The notes below the pieces were generated by a model, which saw only the letters and a program-made list of their open reading frames with translations, was not told the origin of the DNA and did no database searches. Source: CAADGY01 sp900696665 (GTDB lineage: Bacteria; Acidobacteriota; Terriglobia; Bryobacterales; Bryobacteraceae). From it: a stretch of DNA of 34,390 nt. This document shows, piece after piece, positions 7,697 through 15,924 of this stretch. A program made the position numbers and the translations under genes. How positions within the stretch are numbered: position 1 is the stretch's first letter; every line of letters starts with the position of its first letter. The stretch lies in assembly GCA_035063885.1 (NCBI GenBank), contig JAPSFM010000046.1, positions 1 to 34,390 on the forward strand, in the 5' to 3' direction.

Positions 7697-8794
7697 ATGT
7701 ACCCGCTTAAGAAGGGCAAGATTGCCACACAGGCACACGTCGGATTACCCCCGGGCACGTATGAAGAAGAGCACGGGCGCGGAGGCTTTTATGGAAAGAG
7801 CGCGCACCTGTATCACGCACACCCTCCGACCGGCTGGATCCGCTTTGAGGGGAAACTGAGGCCACACGCTTTCGATTGCAACCAACTGGAACCATCAGAT
7901 CTCACGGAAGCGCGAGGGGAAAGTGTCGCTTTTCTTGGCAACGGCGATGTGACGTTGTATGTGTCGCGCCGGTCCGAGCCGATGCCATTCTACTACCGCA
8001 ACGCCGACGGCGACGAGTTGGTGTTTGTGCATCGCGGTGAGGGAACCATCGAGACTGATTTCGGGCCTTTGCGGTTCGAGCGCGGCGATTACATTAACAT
8101 TCCGCGTGCGGTGACATACCGCGTGGTTCCAGAAAGCCGGGACAATTTTTTTCTGATCGTCGAATCAAAAAAAGAGTTTGATCAGCCCGACAAGGGACTG
8201 GTAGGGCAGCATGCGTTGTATGACCCAGCGGTGATCACTACTCCCGAACCGGCTCCGTTGCTCGACGATAGCCGCGAATGGGAGATTCGCATCAGGGTGG
8301 ACGGCGAGTTCTCGAGCATCTTTTACCCGTTCAATCCGATGGACGTGGTGGGTTGGAAGGGCGATTTGACCGTGTGGAAAATCAACCTGCGCGATATCCG
8401 TCCGATCATGAGCCATCGCGCACATCTGCCACCCAGCGCGCATACCACGTTTGTTACGGAAGGTGCGGTGATTTGCAGCTTTGTACCGCGGCCGCTCGAA
8501 GAGGACGCTGAGGCGATTCGCGTTCCCTTCTTCCACCGCAACACGGATTATGACGAGTTCATCTTCTACCATGACGGTGATTTCTTCAGCAAAGACAACA
8601 TCAAGCCGGGCATGGCGACGCTGCATCCGCGTGGCATTCATCACGGACCGCATCCGAAGGCTCTTGCAGGCCAGGCCAAGAAGACACATACGGACGAATA
8701 TGCGGTGATGCTGGACGGCTTGAATCCGATCCGGATTCTGCCCGCTGGTGTGCAAGTAGAATGGCAGGACTACTGGAAGAGCTGGATGGGATGA
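7697..8794 (+). CDS. hmgA: homogentisate 1,2-dioxygenase family protein
   Basis: A double-cupin protein of 365 residues that should open the ring of homogentisate to maleylacetoacetate. The first cupin holds FVHRGEGTIETDFGPL and GDYINIPRAVTYRV. The second has H280-RN and nearby acidic residues (DYDEF, E287), followed by LHPRGIHHGPHP (H310-H319), consistent with the His/Glu/His iron site of the family. It is shorter than proteobacterial or human enzymes (about 430-445 residues), as in the shorter bacterial branch. The start at 7697 is chosen because GGGAGG lies eight bases upstream and MYPLKKGKI is a sensible N terminus; the frame is open further upstream but runs into phhA. Divergence from phhA supports the catabolic role. 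Confidence 0.87.
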   Translation: MYPLKKGKIATQAHVGLPPGTYEEEHGRGGFYGKSAHLYHAHPPTGWIRFEGKLRPHAFDCNQLEPSDLTEARGESVAFLGNGDVTLYVSRRSEPMPFYYRNADGDELVFVHRGEGTIETDFGPLRFERGDYINIPRAVTYRVVPESRDNFFLIVESKKEFDQPDKGLVGQHALYDPAVITTPEPAPLLDDSREWEIRIRVDGEFSSIFYPFNPMDVVGWKGDLTVWKINLRDIRPIMSHRAHLPPSAHTTFVTEGAVICSFVPRPLEEDAEAIRVPFFHRNTDYDEFIFYHDGDFFSKDNIKPGMATLHPRGIHHGPHPKALAGQAKKTHTDEYAVMLDGLNPIRILPAGVQVEWQDYWKSWMG

Positions 8795-8823
8795 TCTGAG
8801 CAGGCCGCGGTAAGAGGTTCCTA

Positions 8824-9407
8824 GTAAGCTTCGAAGCGGGGCCTTCGTAAACCAGGGCAATGCCACGATGGTTCTTCCTGTGGGTTCCATGTCAATCACG
8901 GGCTGGACAGTTATCAATGATCAGCTGGCGTGGATTGATATTGGTAATCCGTGGGGTCTCACGGCCCAGGATGGTGATCGATTCCTCGATCTCACTGCGT
9001 ATCCCACTGGAGCTCCGTTCGGCGGCGTTTCTCAGACCATCACAACCGTCGCCGGCCAGCAATACATGTTGTCCTTCTATCTCGGGACGTATACGGCGCG
9101 GTGGGGTGGGCCGCCGGTATCTATTTCGGCGGCGGCGGGTAATGCAAGTCAAACCTTCACTGTCTCTACTACCAGCATCGCCTCCACCTGGACACCTTTC
9201 TCCATGCTTTTTACAGCGACTTCACCGAATACTGCCGTCTCGCTAACCGGTTCCGCCGGACTCCGATACATCGGCTTGGATAACGTGAGCGTGGAGAGTG
9301 TGGGCGGAAGCCCCATTCCAGAGCCTGGGACCTATCTTATGGTCGCTGGAGGATTGATGTTGCTGGCCGCCCGCGGCCGGCACCGCCGTGGCTGCAGCGG
9401 TTCGTAG
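8824..9407 (+). pseudogene. PEP-CTERM exported protein, DUF642-like, headless and frameshifted
   Basis: The C terminus PIPEPGTYLMVAGGLMLLAARGRHRR is a typical PEP-CTERM sorting signal: PEP motif, membrane helix, basic tail. The body (GWTVINDQLAWIDIG, DGDRFLDLT, GVSQTITTVAGQQYMLSFYLG, YIGLDNVSVE) matches the carbohydrate-binding-like DUF642 proteins. The family normally starts with a signal peptide and NGSFExG. Here SFEAG is read at 8827-8841 in one frame, while GAFVNQGNATM continues in another from 8838, so a base appears to be lost at the GGGG run 8838-8841. No signal peptide or start lies upstream, where stops follow the hmgA end. The ATG at 8868 is in frame but would give an unexported product. 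Confidence 0.75.
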
Positions 9408-9538
9408 AAAATTTTCGAAGTTCTGTCGAATTCCCCTCCTTTCACGCGATGTATCTATGGGACCTGATTCTAACCGGGCCAACCTGGGGAAAGGCCCCCT
9501 TTCGGAGAAGATGCTACATCACGGAAAGGAAATGACTG

Positions 9539-10003
9539 ATGGAAGCTAAACCAACACATGAACAAGCGCAATTGCATCTCCAGGTCTATGAGATGCGGCG
9601 TGAGGCGCGATTACGGCAGGCACGCGATTGGTTTTTCCAGAATTACTTTGCGGATACCTTCGACGAAGCCATGCGAATCGCCGCGCCAGGAACGGAGACC
9701 GGCAGCTTCGCCATGATGGTATTCAGCTACTGGGAGCAAGCCTGCGCACTGCTTAACTATGGCTTGCTGCACGAAGACCTGTTCTTCGAGACCAGCGGGG
9801 AGTTTTACGGTGTATGGCAACGCATTAAGCCTACCATCCAGGAGGGCCGCCAGCGGTTTGCGAGCAAACAGTTCCTCACACACGTGGAAAAAGCCGCGAA
9901 CCGGTATGAAGCCTGGACGGAAGCCCGTTCTCCAGGGCACATCGCTGCTATGCAGGAGATGATGAAACAGATGCGTCCACGATCGGGAACAGCACGTAGC
10001 TGA
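9539..10003 (+). CDS. conserved hypothetical protein, helical
   Basis: A soluble protein of 154 residues, mostly alpha-helical, with no signal peptide. Visible segments are MRREARLRQARDWFFQNYF near 19-37, a central AMMVFSYWEQACALLNYGLLHEDLFFE (about 59-85), and GEFYGVWQRIKPTIQEGR. The tryptophan-rich core pattern (SYWEQACxLLNxGLLxEDLFFE) resembles small DUF4760-like bacterial proteins, but I cannot assign a function. A purine tract (GGAAAGGAAA) lies about 8 bases before the ATG. It appears monocistronic: 130 bases follow the PEP-CTERM pseudogene, and a large hairpin lies after its stop. Confidence 0.75.
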   Translation: MEAKPTHEQAQLHLQVYEMRREARLRQARDWFFQNYFADTFDEAMRIAAPGTETGSFAMMVFSYWEQACALLNYGLLHEDLFFETSGEFYGVWQRIKPTIQEGRQRFASKQFLTHVEKAANRYEAWTEARSPGHIAAMQEMMKQMRPRSGTARS

Positions 10004-10030
10004 CCCGTTCGATTTCGACTGATTTCACCG

Positions 10031-10083
10031 GCGGACCCGCGATGCCGGAGGCCTCCAATGCCTCCGGCTAGCGCGGGTTCCGC
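10031..10083 (+). terminator. long GC-rich hairpin after the helical protein gene
   Basis: Arms 10031-10052 and 10060-10083 are inverted repeats of over 20 bases with few mismatches or bulges around the loop CTCCAAT. The innermost stem is CCGGAGGC/GCCTCCGG and the outer part pairs GCGGA and CCCGCG with CGCGGG and TCCGC. It begins 28 bases after the stop at 10003. There is no T-tract, so it is either a bidirectional terminator or transcript stabiliser, or a dispersed palindromic repeat. Confidence 0.55.
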
Positions 10084-10163
10084 GCATCCCCATCCTGCCG
10101 TCCGTCCCACGAGCGAACTTCTGAAAGGACGCGCTTAATGAGAGAATAATAGCCCTGCACACT

Positions 10164-10772
10164 ATGATTATCGATCCCTGCGCGGAGAGCCCCCGCAACG
10201 TTTACAAAGTGATGATCGGGACGATTGTGCCGCGTCCGATTGCGTTTGTGTCGACACTCAGCGCGGATGGTATTCGTAACCTGGCGCCGTTCAGTTTCTT
10301 CACGGCCATCAGCGCCAATCCTCCCGTAATCTGCTTCAGTCCGATGATTCGCGGAAGCGGCAGCGGGCGCAAGGATACGCTTCGCAATATTGAAGCCACA
10401 CGCGAATTCGTGGTCAATATTGTTTCCGAAGACTTTGTGCAACAGATGAACACCTGCTCGGGGGAGTATCCGCCGGAGGTGGACGAATTCGAAGTTTCGG
10501 GACTGACGCCTGTTTTCAGCGACATGGTGCGCCCGGCGCGCGTGAAAGAGGCGCGCGTGAACATGGAGTGCAAGCTTGTGCAGGTGGTACACGTGAGCGA
10601 GCGGCCTCTTGGCGGAAGCATCGTGTTGGGCGAGGTGCTGCGGTTCCATCTCGACGACACAATCGTCGAGGATTTTCGCATCGATCCCGACAAGTTGTCC
10701 GCTGTCGGGCGAATGGGGGGCGCCACGTACGTGCGTACGACAGACCGCTTTGATCTGGTGAGGCCGAAATGA
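10164..10772 (+). CDS. flavin reductase-like (FMN-binding split barrel) protein
   Basis: The product has 202 residues and belongs to the flavin reductase-like domain family, a split beta-barrel that binds FMN. Diagnostic segments are VMIGTIVPRPIAFVSTLSADGIRNLAPFSFFTAISANPPVICFSP (about 13-57), REFVVNIVSEDF and the C-terminal GRMGGATYVRTTDRFDLVRP. Members reduce flavin with NAD(P)H or simply bind FMN; the exact substrate is unknown. Its stop overlaps the start of the acyl-CoA-synthetase-like gene by four bases (ATGA), so the two are almost surely one operon. No clear ribosome binding site precedes the ATG. Confidence 0.85.
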   Translation: MIIDPCAESPRNVYKVMIGTIVPRPIAFVSTLSADGIRNLAPFSFFTAISANPPVICFSPMIRGSGSGRKDTLRNIEATREFVVNIVSEDFVQQMNTCSGEYPPEVDEFEVSGLTPVFSDMVRPARVKEARVNMECKLVQVVHVSERPLGGSIVLGEVLRFHLDDTIVEDFRIDPDKLSAVGRMGGATYVRTTDRFDLVRPK

Positions 10773-12703
10773 GTAGACACTGGATTTGGGAGCCGCCCGC
10801 CGGTTGGGTTGAAGCGACAAACGTCCACCGGTTCATGAAGAAGTTGGGGATCGGCAGCGTGGACGGGTTTCTTCAGTATTCGCGTGACCATCTGGAGGAG
10901 TTCTGGGACGCCATGGTTCGCGAAACGGGAATCGAGTGGTTCGAGCCGTACAGACAGGTGCTCGATACGTCCGAAGGCATCGAGTGGACACGCTGGTTTC
11001 TCGGCGGCAAGACCAACATCGCGTGGAACTGCCTGGACCGGTATCGCATGTCGGATCGTATTGCCTGCATCGGGGAGACGGAGGACGGAGCGGTACGGCG
11101 CATCAGCTTCCGCGAGTTATACCGCAATGTCAGCAGACTCGCGAATGCGTTGAGGGCTTTGGGGCTTGAACGCGGAGACCGCGTTGCACTTACGATGCCG
11201 ATGGTGCCAGAGGTGGTCACCATTCTGTATGCGTGCCACAAACTCGGATTGGTGGTGGTGCCGATCTTCGCTGGTTTTGGCGCGGGTGCCATCGCCACAC
11301 GCCTTCAGGACTCGGGTGCGCGCGTTTTGTTCACAGCGGACCGGTTGGAGCGGCGGAGCAAGCTTATTGAGCTCAAGGAAAAAACCGATGCCGCGCTCGC
11401 TAGCTGTCCTACGGTATCCCATGCTGTTGTGCTCCGCTACAGGGGCGGCGATGTCGCATGGAAGGAGCCTCGCGATATCTGGTGGGAGGACTTTGTAGCG
11501 GGACAAGCCGAAGAATGCGAATCGCTACGGCTGGACGGAGACGCGCCGGCGTTCATCCTATATACTTCCGGAACCACTGGGAAGCCGAAGGGCACCGTTC
11601 ACACGCATGCCGGGAGCCTGGCGCAGATGACGAAGGAGATTTATCTCGCGTTCGATCACCGCGACGGCGATATATTCTTCTGGGTCTCCGACATCGGTTG
11701 GATGATGGGCCCATGGACAATCGTCGGAAATCACAATTTCGGCGGAACGATTTTTCTTTACGATGGCGCTCCCGACTTCCCATCGCCCGATCGCTTATGG
11801 CAGATGGTGGAGCGCCATGGCATCACGACACTGGGCATCTCTCCCACTGCGATACGGATGCTGATGAGGCACGGCTCCGAAATCCCGGAACGGTATCCGA
11901 TGAAGTCTCTGCGTCTGCTCGGCTCCACGGGAGAGCCGTGGGATGAGACGTCGTACCTGTGGTTTTTCGAAAACGCCGGCAAGAGGAGGCTGCCGATCAT
12001 CAATATCTCCGGTGGAACCGAGATCGCCGGCTCCTTTCTTTTTGTGCTGCCGGTGCAGCCGCTGAAGGCTTGTACGCTGGGCGGTCCGGCACCCGGAATG
12101 GGAACCGATGTAGTGGACGGGACGGGAAGATCCGTGCGGGGCAGCACCGGATACCTGGTTTGCCGGACGCCGGCGCCGTCCATGACCCGCGGTATTTGGG
12201 GCGACCCGCAGCGCTACATCGAGTCGTATTGGTCACGCTGGAAAGGCATGTGGTATCACGGTGACTGGGCCCGAGTTGACGAAGACGGGCACTGGTTCGT
12301 GCATGGGAGAGCCGACGAATCGATGAACGTATCCGGCCGCAAGGTCGGCCCGGCCGAGGTTGAGCAGGCGTTGATGCAACATGCCAGTGTCGCGGAAGCC
12401 GCGGTGATCGGAGTACCTGACGAAATGACCGGAGAAGCAATCGTCGCCTTTGTGGTGCCGCGCCCGGACGCCTCCGCCGCGAGTGAAGAGTTGTGCCGTC
12501 ACGTTGCGGACGTGCTCGGTCCGGCATTCCGGCCGCGCAGTGTCCAGGTGGTCTCACAGTTGCCGAAGACGCAAAGCGGAAAAGTTGTGCGAAGGTTGAT
12601 CCGGCAGTATTACCTCGGTGAGGCGCCGGGAGACCTCTCGACGGTGGAGAACGCGGACGCTTTAAAACAGTTCGGTGATCAGAGCCCGAGCCGCCAAAGC
12701 TAG
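10769..12703 (+). CDS. AMP-forming acetyl-CoA synthetase-like enzyme
   Basis: An adenylate-forming enzyme of 644 residues, close in size and layout to acetyl-CoA synthetases. Present are an N-terminal cap with WTRWFLGGKTNIAWNCLDR, the phosphate loop YTSGTTGKPKGTVHTH near residue 265, the A5-type region (ISGGTEIAGSF, about 412), YHGDWARVDEDGHWFVHGRADESMNVSGRK (about 494-523), and the catalytic lysine in TQSGK near 600. It activates a short carboxylic acid with ATP and CoA; acetate, propionate or another acid cannot be separated by eye. The start overlaps the flavin reductase-like gene. The stop overlaps that of the opposing Usp gene (12700-12703). Confidence 0.88.
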   Translation: MSRHWIWEPPAGWVEATNVHRFMKKLGIGSVDGFLQYSRDHLEEFWDAMVRETGIEWFEPYRQVLDTSEGIEWTRWFLGGKTNIAWNCLDRYRMSDRIACIGETEDGAVRRISFRELYRNVSRLANALRALGLERGDRVALTMPMVPEVVTILYACHKLGLVVVPIFAGFGAGAIATRLQDSGARVLFTADRLERRSKLIELKEKTDAALASCPTVSHAVVLRYRGGDVAWKEPRDIWWEDFVAGQAEECESLRLDGDAPAFILYTSGTTGKPKGTVHTHAGSLAQMTKEIYLAFDHRDGDIFFWVSDIGWMMGPWTIVGNHNFGGTIFLYDGAPDFPSPDRLWQMVERHGITTLGISPTAIRMLMRHGSEIPERYPMKSLRLLGSTGEPWDETSYLWFFENAGKRRLPIINISGGTEIAGSFLFVLPVQPLKACTLGGPAPGMGTDVVDGTGRSVRGSTGYLVCRTPAPSMTRGIWGDPQRYIESYWSRWKGMWYHGDWARVDEDGHWFVHGRADESMNVSGRKVGPAEVEQALMQHASVAEAAVIGVPDEMTGEAIVAFVVPRPDASAASEELCRHVADVLGPAFRPRSVQVVSQLPKTQSGKVVRRLIRQYYLGEAPGDLSTVENADALKQFGDQSPSRQS

Positions 12704-13572
12704 ACGCTCACTACCGCGCAGGGCGACTCGCGGATAATGCCGTAGGCGTTGGTCCTCAGCCGGCCGAAAACGCCGGCCGCGGAACCGCGTCCGATCACCA
12801 GCAGATCGGCGCCTATACGCTGCGCGTGGTCGCAGACCGTCTTCGGAGCGTCGCCGGTTTCGATTTTGATTTTTGCTTCGATGCCCGCTTCAGCCGCGAC
12901 CTCATGAACCGCTTCGGTAGCCTTCACCACGGCCTCGGATTTCCATGTGGCGACGGCTTCCTCATCGTTTCCGGCTACCGTACATGGCATTACATGAAGT
13001 ACGCGGAGGCTGGCGTCGAATCGCTTTGCGATCTGTCCCGCCCACGCCAGGGTCCTCTTACTTTGCGGACCAAGATCGATCGCGGCGAGGACATTTCTGA
13101 ACTGGATAGCGCCTACCGCAGGCGCCTGCTCCAGATGTACTCCCGTCCAAACGGGACAGTCCGCGTCGTGCAGCACCTTGGCCGTGACCGAGCCGAGGAT
13201 GAATCTGCGGAAGGGTCCATAACCATGCGTAGGCATGACGATCAGCCCGGCTTTCTGCTCATTGGCGAACTTGACGAGTTCCGTCGCCGGATCGCCTTCG
13301 AGCAGCACTCGCCGGATCTCGATACGCGATAGCTCCTCGCGAAGGTATTCATCCAACTCGTTTTTGACTTGCGTACCGCGGCTCGCAAAAAGCTCATTTA
13401 ATACAGGTCCCCCGACTTCCAGTGCACTGAATTCATAGTGAGGCGGAGGCAGAACGTGCACCATGAACACTTCCGAGCCGAAGGCTGTTGCGAGCGCTTC
13501 CACGTAGCGCGCCGCTCCGGCGCTTCGTTCCGAAAAATCGACGGGTAGTATGATTTTGGCCAGGGAAAACAT
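12700..13572 (-). CDS. tandem universal stress protein (two UspA domains)
   Basis: A cytoplasmic protein of 290 residues with two Usp domains. Domain 1 (about 1-145) opens with KIILPVDFSERS and ends with the nucleotide-binding signature MPTHGYGPFRRFILGSVTAKVLHDADCPV. Domain 2 (about 155-290) opens with RNVLAAIDLGPQSKRTL and ends GRGSAAGVFGRLRTNAYGIIRESPCAVVSV, where the second-glycine GS motif is replaced by LRTN, so ATP binding there is doubtful. Such tandem proteins respond to stress in other bacteria; the partner is unknown. The start is supported by AGGGAGGA eight bases upstream. It is convergent with the acetyl-CoA-synthetase-like gene. Confidence 0.9.
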   Translation of the reverse strand: MFSLAKIILPVDFSERSAGAARYVEALATAFGSEVFMVHVLPPPHYEFSALEVGGPVLNELFASRGTQVKNELDEYLREELSRIEIRRVLLEGDPATELVKFANEQKAGLIVMPTHGYGPFRRFILGSVTAKVLHDADCPVWTGVHLEQAPAVGAIQFRNVLAAIDLGPQSKRTLAWAGQIAKRFDASLRVLHVMPCTVAGNDEEAVATWKSEAVVKATEAVHEVAAEAGIEAKIKIETGDAPKTVCDHAQRIGADLLVIGRGSAAGVFGRLRTNAYGIIRESPCAVVSV

Positions 13573-13716
13573 GGAATGGCTCCTCCCTGAACATACAGCA
13601 AAACCGTGGAAATGTGAAAGTTGGACAGAGGCACAGAGCGAAAAGATGGCTGGTCAGGGCGGCGCGAAACTACGAGAGGCCGGAAAACGTCTGATTTAGT
13701 GTAGGGTAGTGCATAG

Positions 13717-13765
13717 CGGGTCTCTGCGACCCGTGGCTGGGCTCAGCCGGGTAGCACGTGGTACC
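13717..13765 (+). promoter_or_regulatory. three consecutive small hairpins in the leader of the FAD-subunit gene
   Basis: CGGGTC/GACCCG (13717-13733, 5-base loop), GGCTG/CAGCC (13735-13748, 4-base loop) and GGTA/TACC around CACGTG (13750-13765) follow each other directly. They end 25 bases before the ATG at 13791. They could form a structured leader, or the CACGTG palindrome could be an operator. No known riboswitch consensus was recognised. Confidence 0.35.
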
Positions 13766-13790
13766 AAAACTCATTCAGGGAGGGACAGTT

Positions 13791-14648
13791 ATGGACTCGC
13801 ATGACTTCGAATTTTCGACTCCCGGTACTTTGGAGGAACTTATCGAGCTGCTCTCGGACCCGGAGAAGAAATCGCTTGTGAGCGATATGAACGTAGTCAC
13901 GCTCATGAAATTGCGGTTTGCCACACCTTCGTCTGAAGCCGGCCTGAGTAGTGTCAGGGGGCTGAACGAAATCAAAGAGGAGGGCGGGAGTATTCGTATT
14001 GGACCCGCCGCAACTCATCTTCAGATCGAATTTTCGCCGCTGTTGCGCCACAGATGCCCTTTGCTGCCGGAGACGGCGACGCATGCCGCCGGCACGCGAA
14101 CTCACAGTGCCGGAACCATCGGTGCGAGTGTTTCTCACTCGGATCCGGTCTCGGACTACCCAGCCGCCTTGCTCGCTCTGGAGGCCAAGCTTCATGTAGT
14201 GGGTAAGAACTCCGATCGCATTGTAGCGGCGCGGGATTTCCTCTCGAAGGCGGCCGTTGTGGCTCTCGAACCGGGAGAACTGCTGATGGAAACGACGGTG
14301 CCGGTTGAAGACTCATCCACTGGTGTGCACTACGAGAGAGTCTTTAATCCTGGCTCGGGCTTCACTGTGGTGGGTGTCGCCGCACGCATCCGGAAGGCCG
14401 GCGGTAAAATCACAATGGCCCGTGTAGGGATAACCGGGCTTGCGGCGCGTGCCTTTCGTGCGGTGAACGTCGAGCAGGCGCTCGAAGGCACATTGGGTTC
14501 CGAAACCGATATCAGCAATGCCGCCGCGCTCGTAGGAGACGGTGTGGATGCAAAATCGGATGTATATGGCTCCGCCGAAAAGCGGCGGCAGTTGGCGAGA
14601 CTACACACCGAGCGCGCTATTTGCGAAGCACTGCGCAAAGCGGCCTGA
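13791..14648 (+). CDS. orphan FAD-binding subunit of molybdenum hydroxylase type (CoxM/XdhB-like), atypical
   Basis: A 285-residue protein with the layout of the medium, FAD-binding subunit of CO dehydrogenase/xanthine dehydrogenase enzymes. It opens FEFSTPGTLEELIELL, the domain that starts FxxPxxxxEAxxLL in the family. THSAGTIGASVSHSDPVSDYPAALLALEAKL corresponds to the GTIGGSLAHADPxADxPA motif, and the C-terminal CO_deh_flav_C part has FNPGSGFTVVGVAARI and LEGT. Two FAD loops look altered: the usual AGGxxLLxxMKLR reads VSDMNVVTLMKLR, and GGSL reads GASV. The partner large Mo subunit and 2Fe-2S subunit genes are absent on both sides. The start is set by AGGGAGG at 13777-13783. It may be a stand-alone derivative with a lost or changed cofactor. 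Confidence 0.82.
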   Translation: MDSHDFEFSTPGTLEELIELLSDPEKKSLVSDMNVVTLMKLRFATPSSEAGLSSVRGLNEIKEEGGSIRIGPAATHLQIEFSPLLRHRCPLLPETATHAAGTRTHSAGTIGASVSHSDPVSDYPAALLALEAKLHVVGKNSDRIVAARDFLSKAAVVALEPGELLMETTVPVEDSSTGVHYERVFNPGSGFTVVGVAARIRKAGGKITMARVGITGLAARAFRAVNVEQALEGTLGSETDISNAAALVGDGVDAKSDVYGSAEKRRQLARLHTERAICEALRKAA

Positions 14649-14651
14649 TAA

Positions 14652-15917
14652 TTACGGCGCCGGCACTGCCAAATTCCACTTTCTTCCGGACTCTGAAAGA
14701 GCAGCGGCAAGCATCGTGCCGTCAAAGGGTGTATGGGTGCGGCGCACCAGCACGACCTCAACGTTAGATTCCAGCCACTCCGGTTCCGGCCGAAGCTCGT
14801 CTACAAGGGAAACCAGAACGTAGGCGCCATCCTGGCCAGCGTTAGGTTCCGTCGTAATCGCAGCGGGTCTGTTGGCGCGTTTCTTTCCGGGAAATACGGC
14901 GATGTGCCCGCTTCCGAGGGCAAGCACGTAGTCCTCCGGCAGTGTGCAAACGGGCGGACGCTCCACCCATCGAAAGGCGCGCGCCGCAAAGCCGAGCGCC
15001 GGAGTGGCGATTACCGGGTCCGTACGCAGCCGCCGCACAGCCTCGATCCACAACTTCAGGAATAGGCGCGGAGAGACTATCGCCCTCGCCAGAAATCGCA
15101 TGTAGTTGATCTCTGTGACCAGGCGGAGTTCTTCTTCACTGTAGTAACGCGACGTGGTTGTGCGGTGGTGATGTACTACTGTCGCGCCAGCCACGAAAAC
15201 CGTCGGCCAACCTCGCAGCCACGCCCGGTAACCGGCGTCCAGATCTTCCACGTAAGCGGGCCGGTACATCTCTCCAAAACAGCCTAATTGCCGCAGCTTG
15301 CCTGTGTCATAGAGAGAACATCCGCCGCTTGCGTACAATACATAGCTCAAGTCTTCACCGGATACAGGTTCGTCGCAACGCAGGGGAAATTCCGAGGTGG
15401 AACGTAACGGTGGCATTACCGCTTTGCCGGTCTCCTCTCTTCGAATACCTTCCGGGAAGAAGATCTGCGCCGTTGCGGAAAAAAGGCCGGGCACTTTTTC
15501 GAATGCCGCCCGCAGAGCGTGAAAAAAACCCGCTCCAACCGCCATGTCATTATTCAGCAGACATATGTGCGAGAAACGCGCGGATGCAATGCCGCGATTT
15601 ACGGCAGCGGCGAATGAGAGAGGTTCCAGCGAGACCAGTACCTGAATGGAGGGGTATGCGGACGAAAGCCATGTGGCCGTCTCGTCGTCACTGCCGTTGT
15701 CGACCACGATGACCTCCGAGGGAATGCCATCAAGTTCGGCTACGAGACGTGGCAGAAGACGTTCCAACAGAACCTGCCCGTTTCGCGACGGAACAACCAC
15801 CGAAATTCCGGATGGAAGACCGGGTGGGCGCGGCAGGCCGGCCTTGGGTGTCAGCAGCGCTTTGATTGCGGCAATCAGGCAACCGCCGGCCATGGCCGTC
15901 CAATAGCGGAGGATCAC
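14652..15917 (-). CDS. family 2 glycosyltransferase
   Basis: A 421-residue GT-A fold enzyme that should transfer a sugar from a nucleotide donor to a glycan or lipid. The nucleotide-binding start ISVVVPSRNG (38-47) is followed by VIVVDNGSDD (69-78), the metal-binding LNNDM (121-125) in place of DxD, and the acceptor/catalytic EDLDAGYRAW (224-233), typical of rhamnosyltransferase-like members. A short hydrophobic N terminus (9-22) may touch the membrane. Residues from about 300 on are an extra C-terminal part I do not recognise. The start is GTG at 15917, seven bases after the upstream gene; an ATG at 15893 is an alternative. The upstream gene of unknown function (15925-17031) forms an operon with it. 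Confidence 0.88.
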   Translation of the reverse strand: MILRYWTAMAGGCLIAAIKALLTPKAGLPRPPGLPSGISVVVPSRNGQVLLERLLPRLVAELDGIPSEVIVVDNGSDDETATWLSSAYPSIQVLVSLEPLSFAAAVNRGIASARFSHICLLNNDMAVGAGFFHALRAAFEKVPGLFSATAQIFFPEGIRREETGKAVMPPLRSTSEFPLRCDEPVSGEDLSYVLYASGGCSLYDTGKLRQLGCFGEMYRPAYVEDLDAGYRAWLRGWPTVFVAGATVVHHHRTTTSRYYSEEELRLVTEINYMRFLARAIVSPRLFLKLWIEAVRRLRTDPVIATPALGFAARAFRWVERPPVCTLPEDYVLALGSGHIAVFPGKKRANRPAAITTEPNAGQDGAYVLVSLVDELRPEPEWLESNVEVVLVRRTHTPFDGTMLAAALSESGRKWNLAVPAP

Positions 15918-15924
15918 CGGAACT

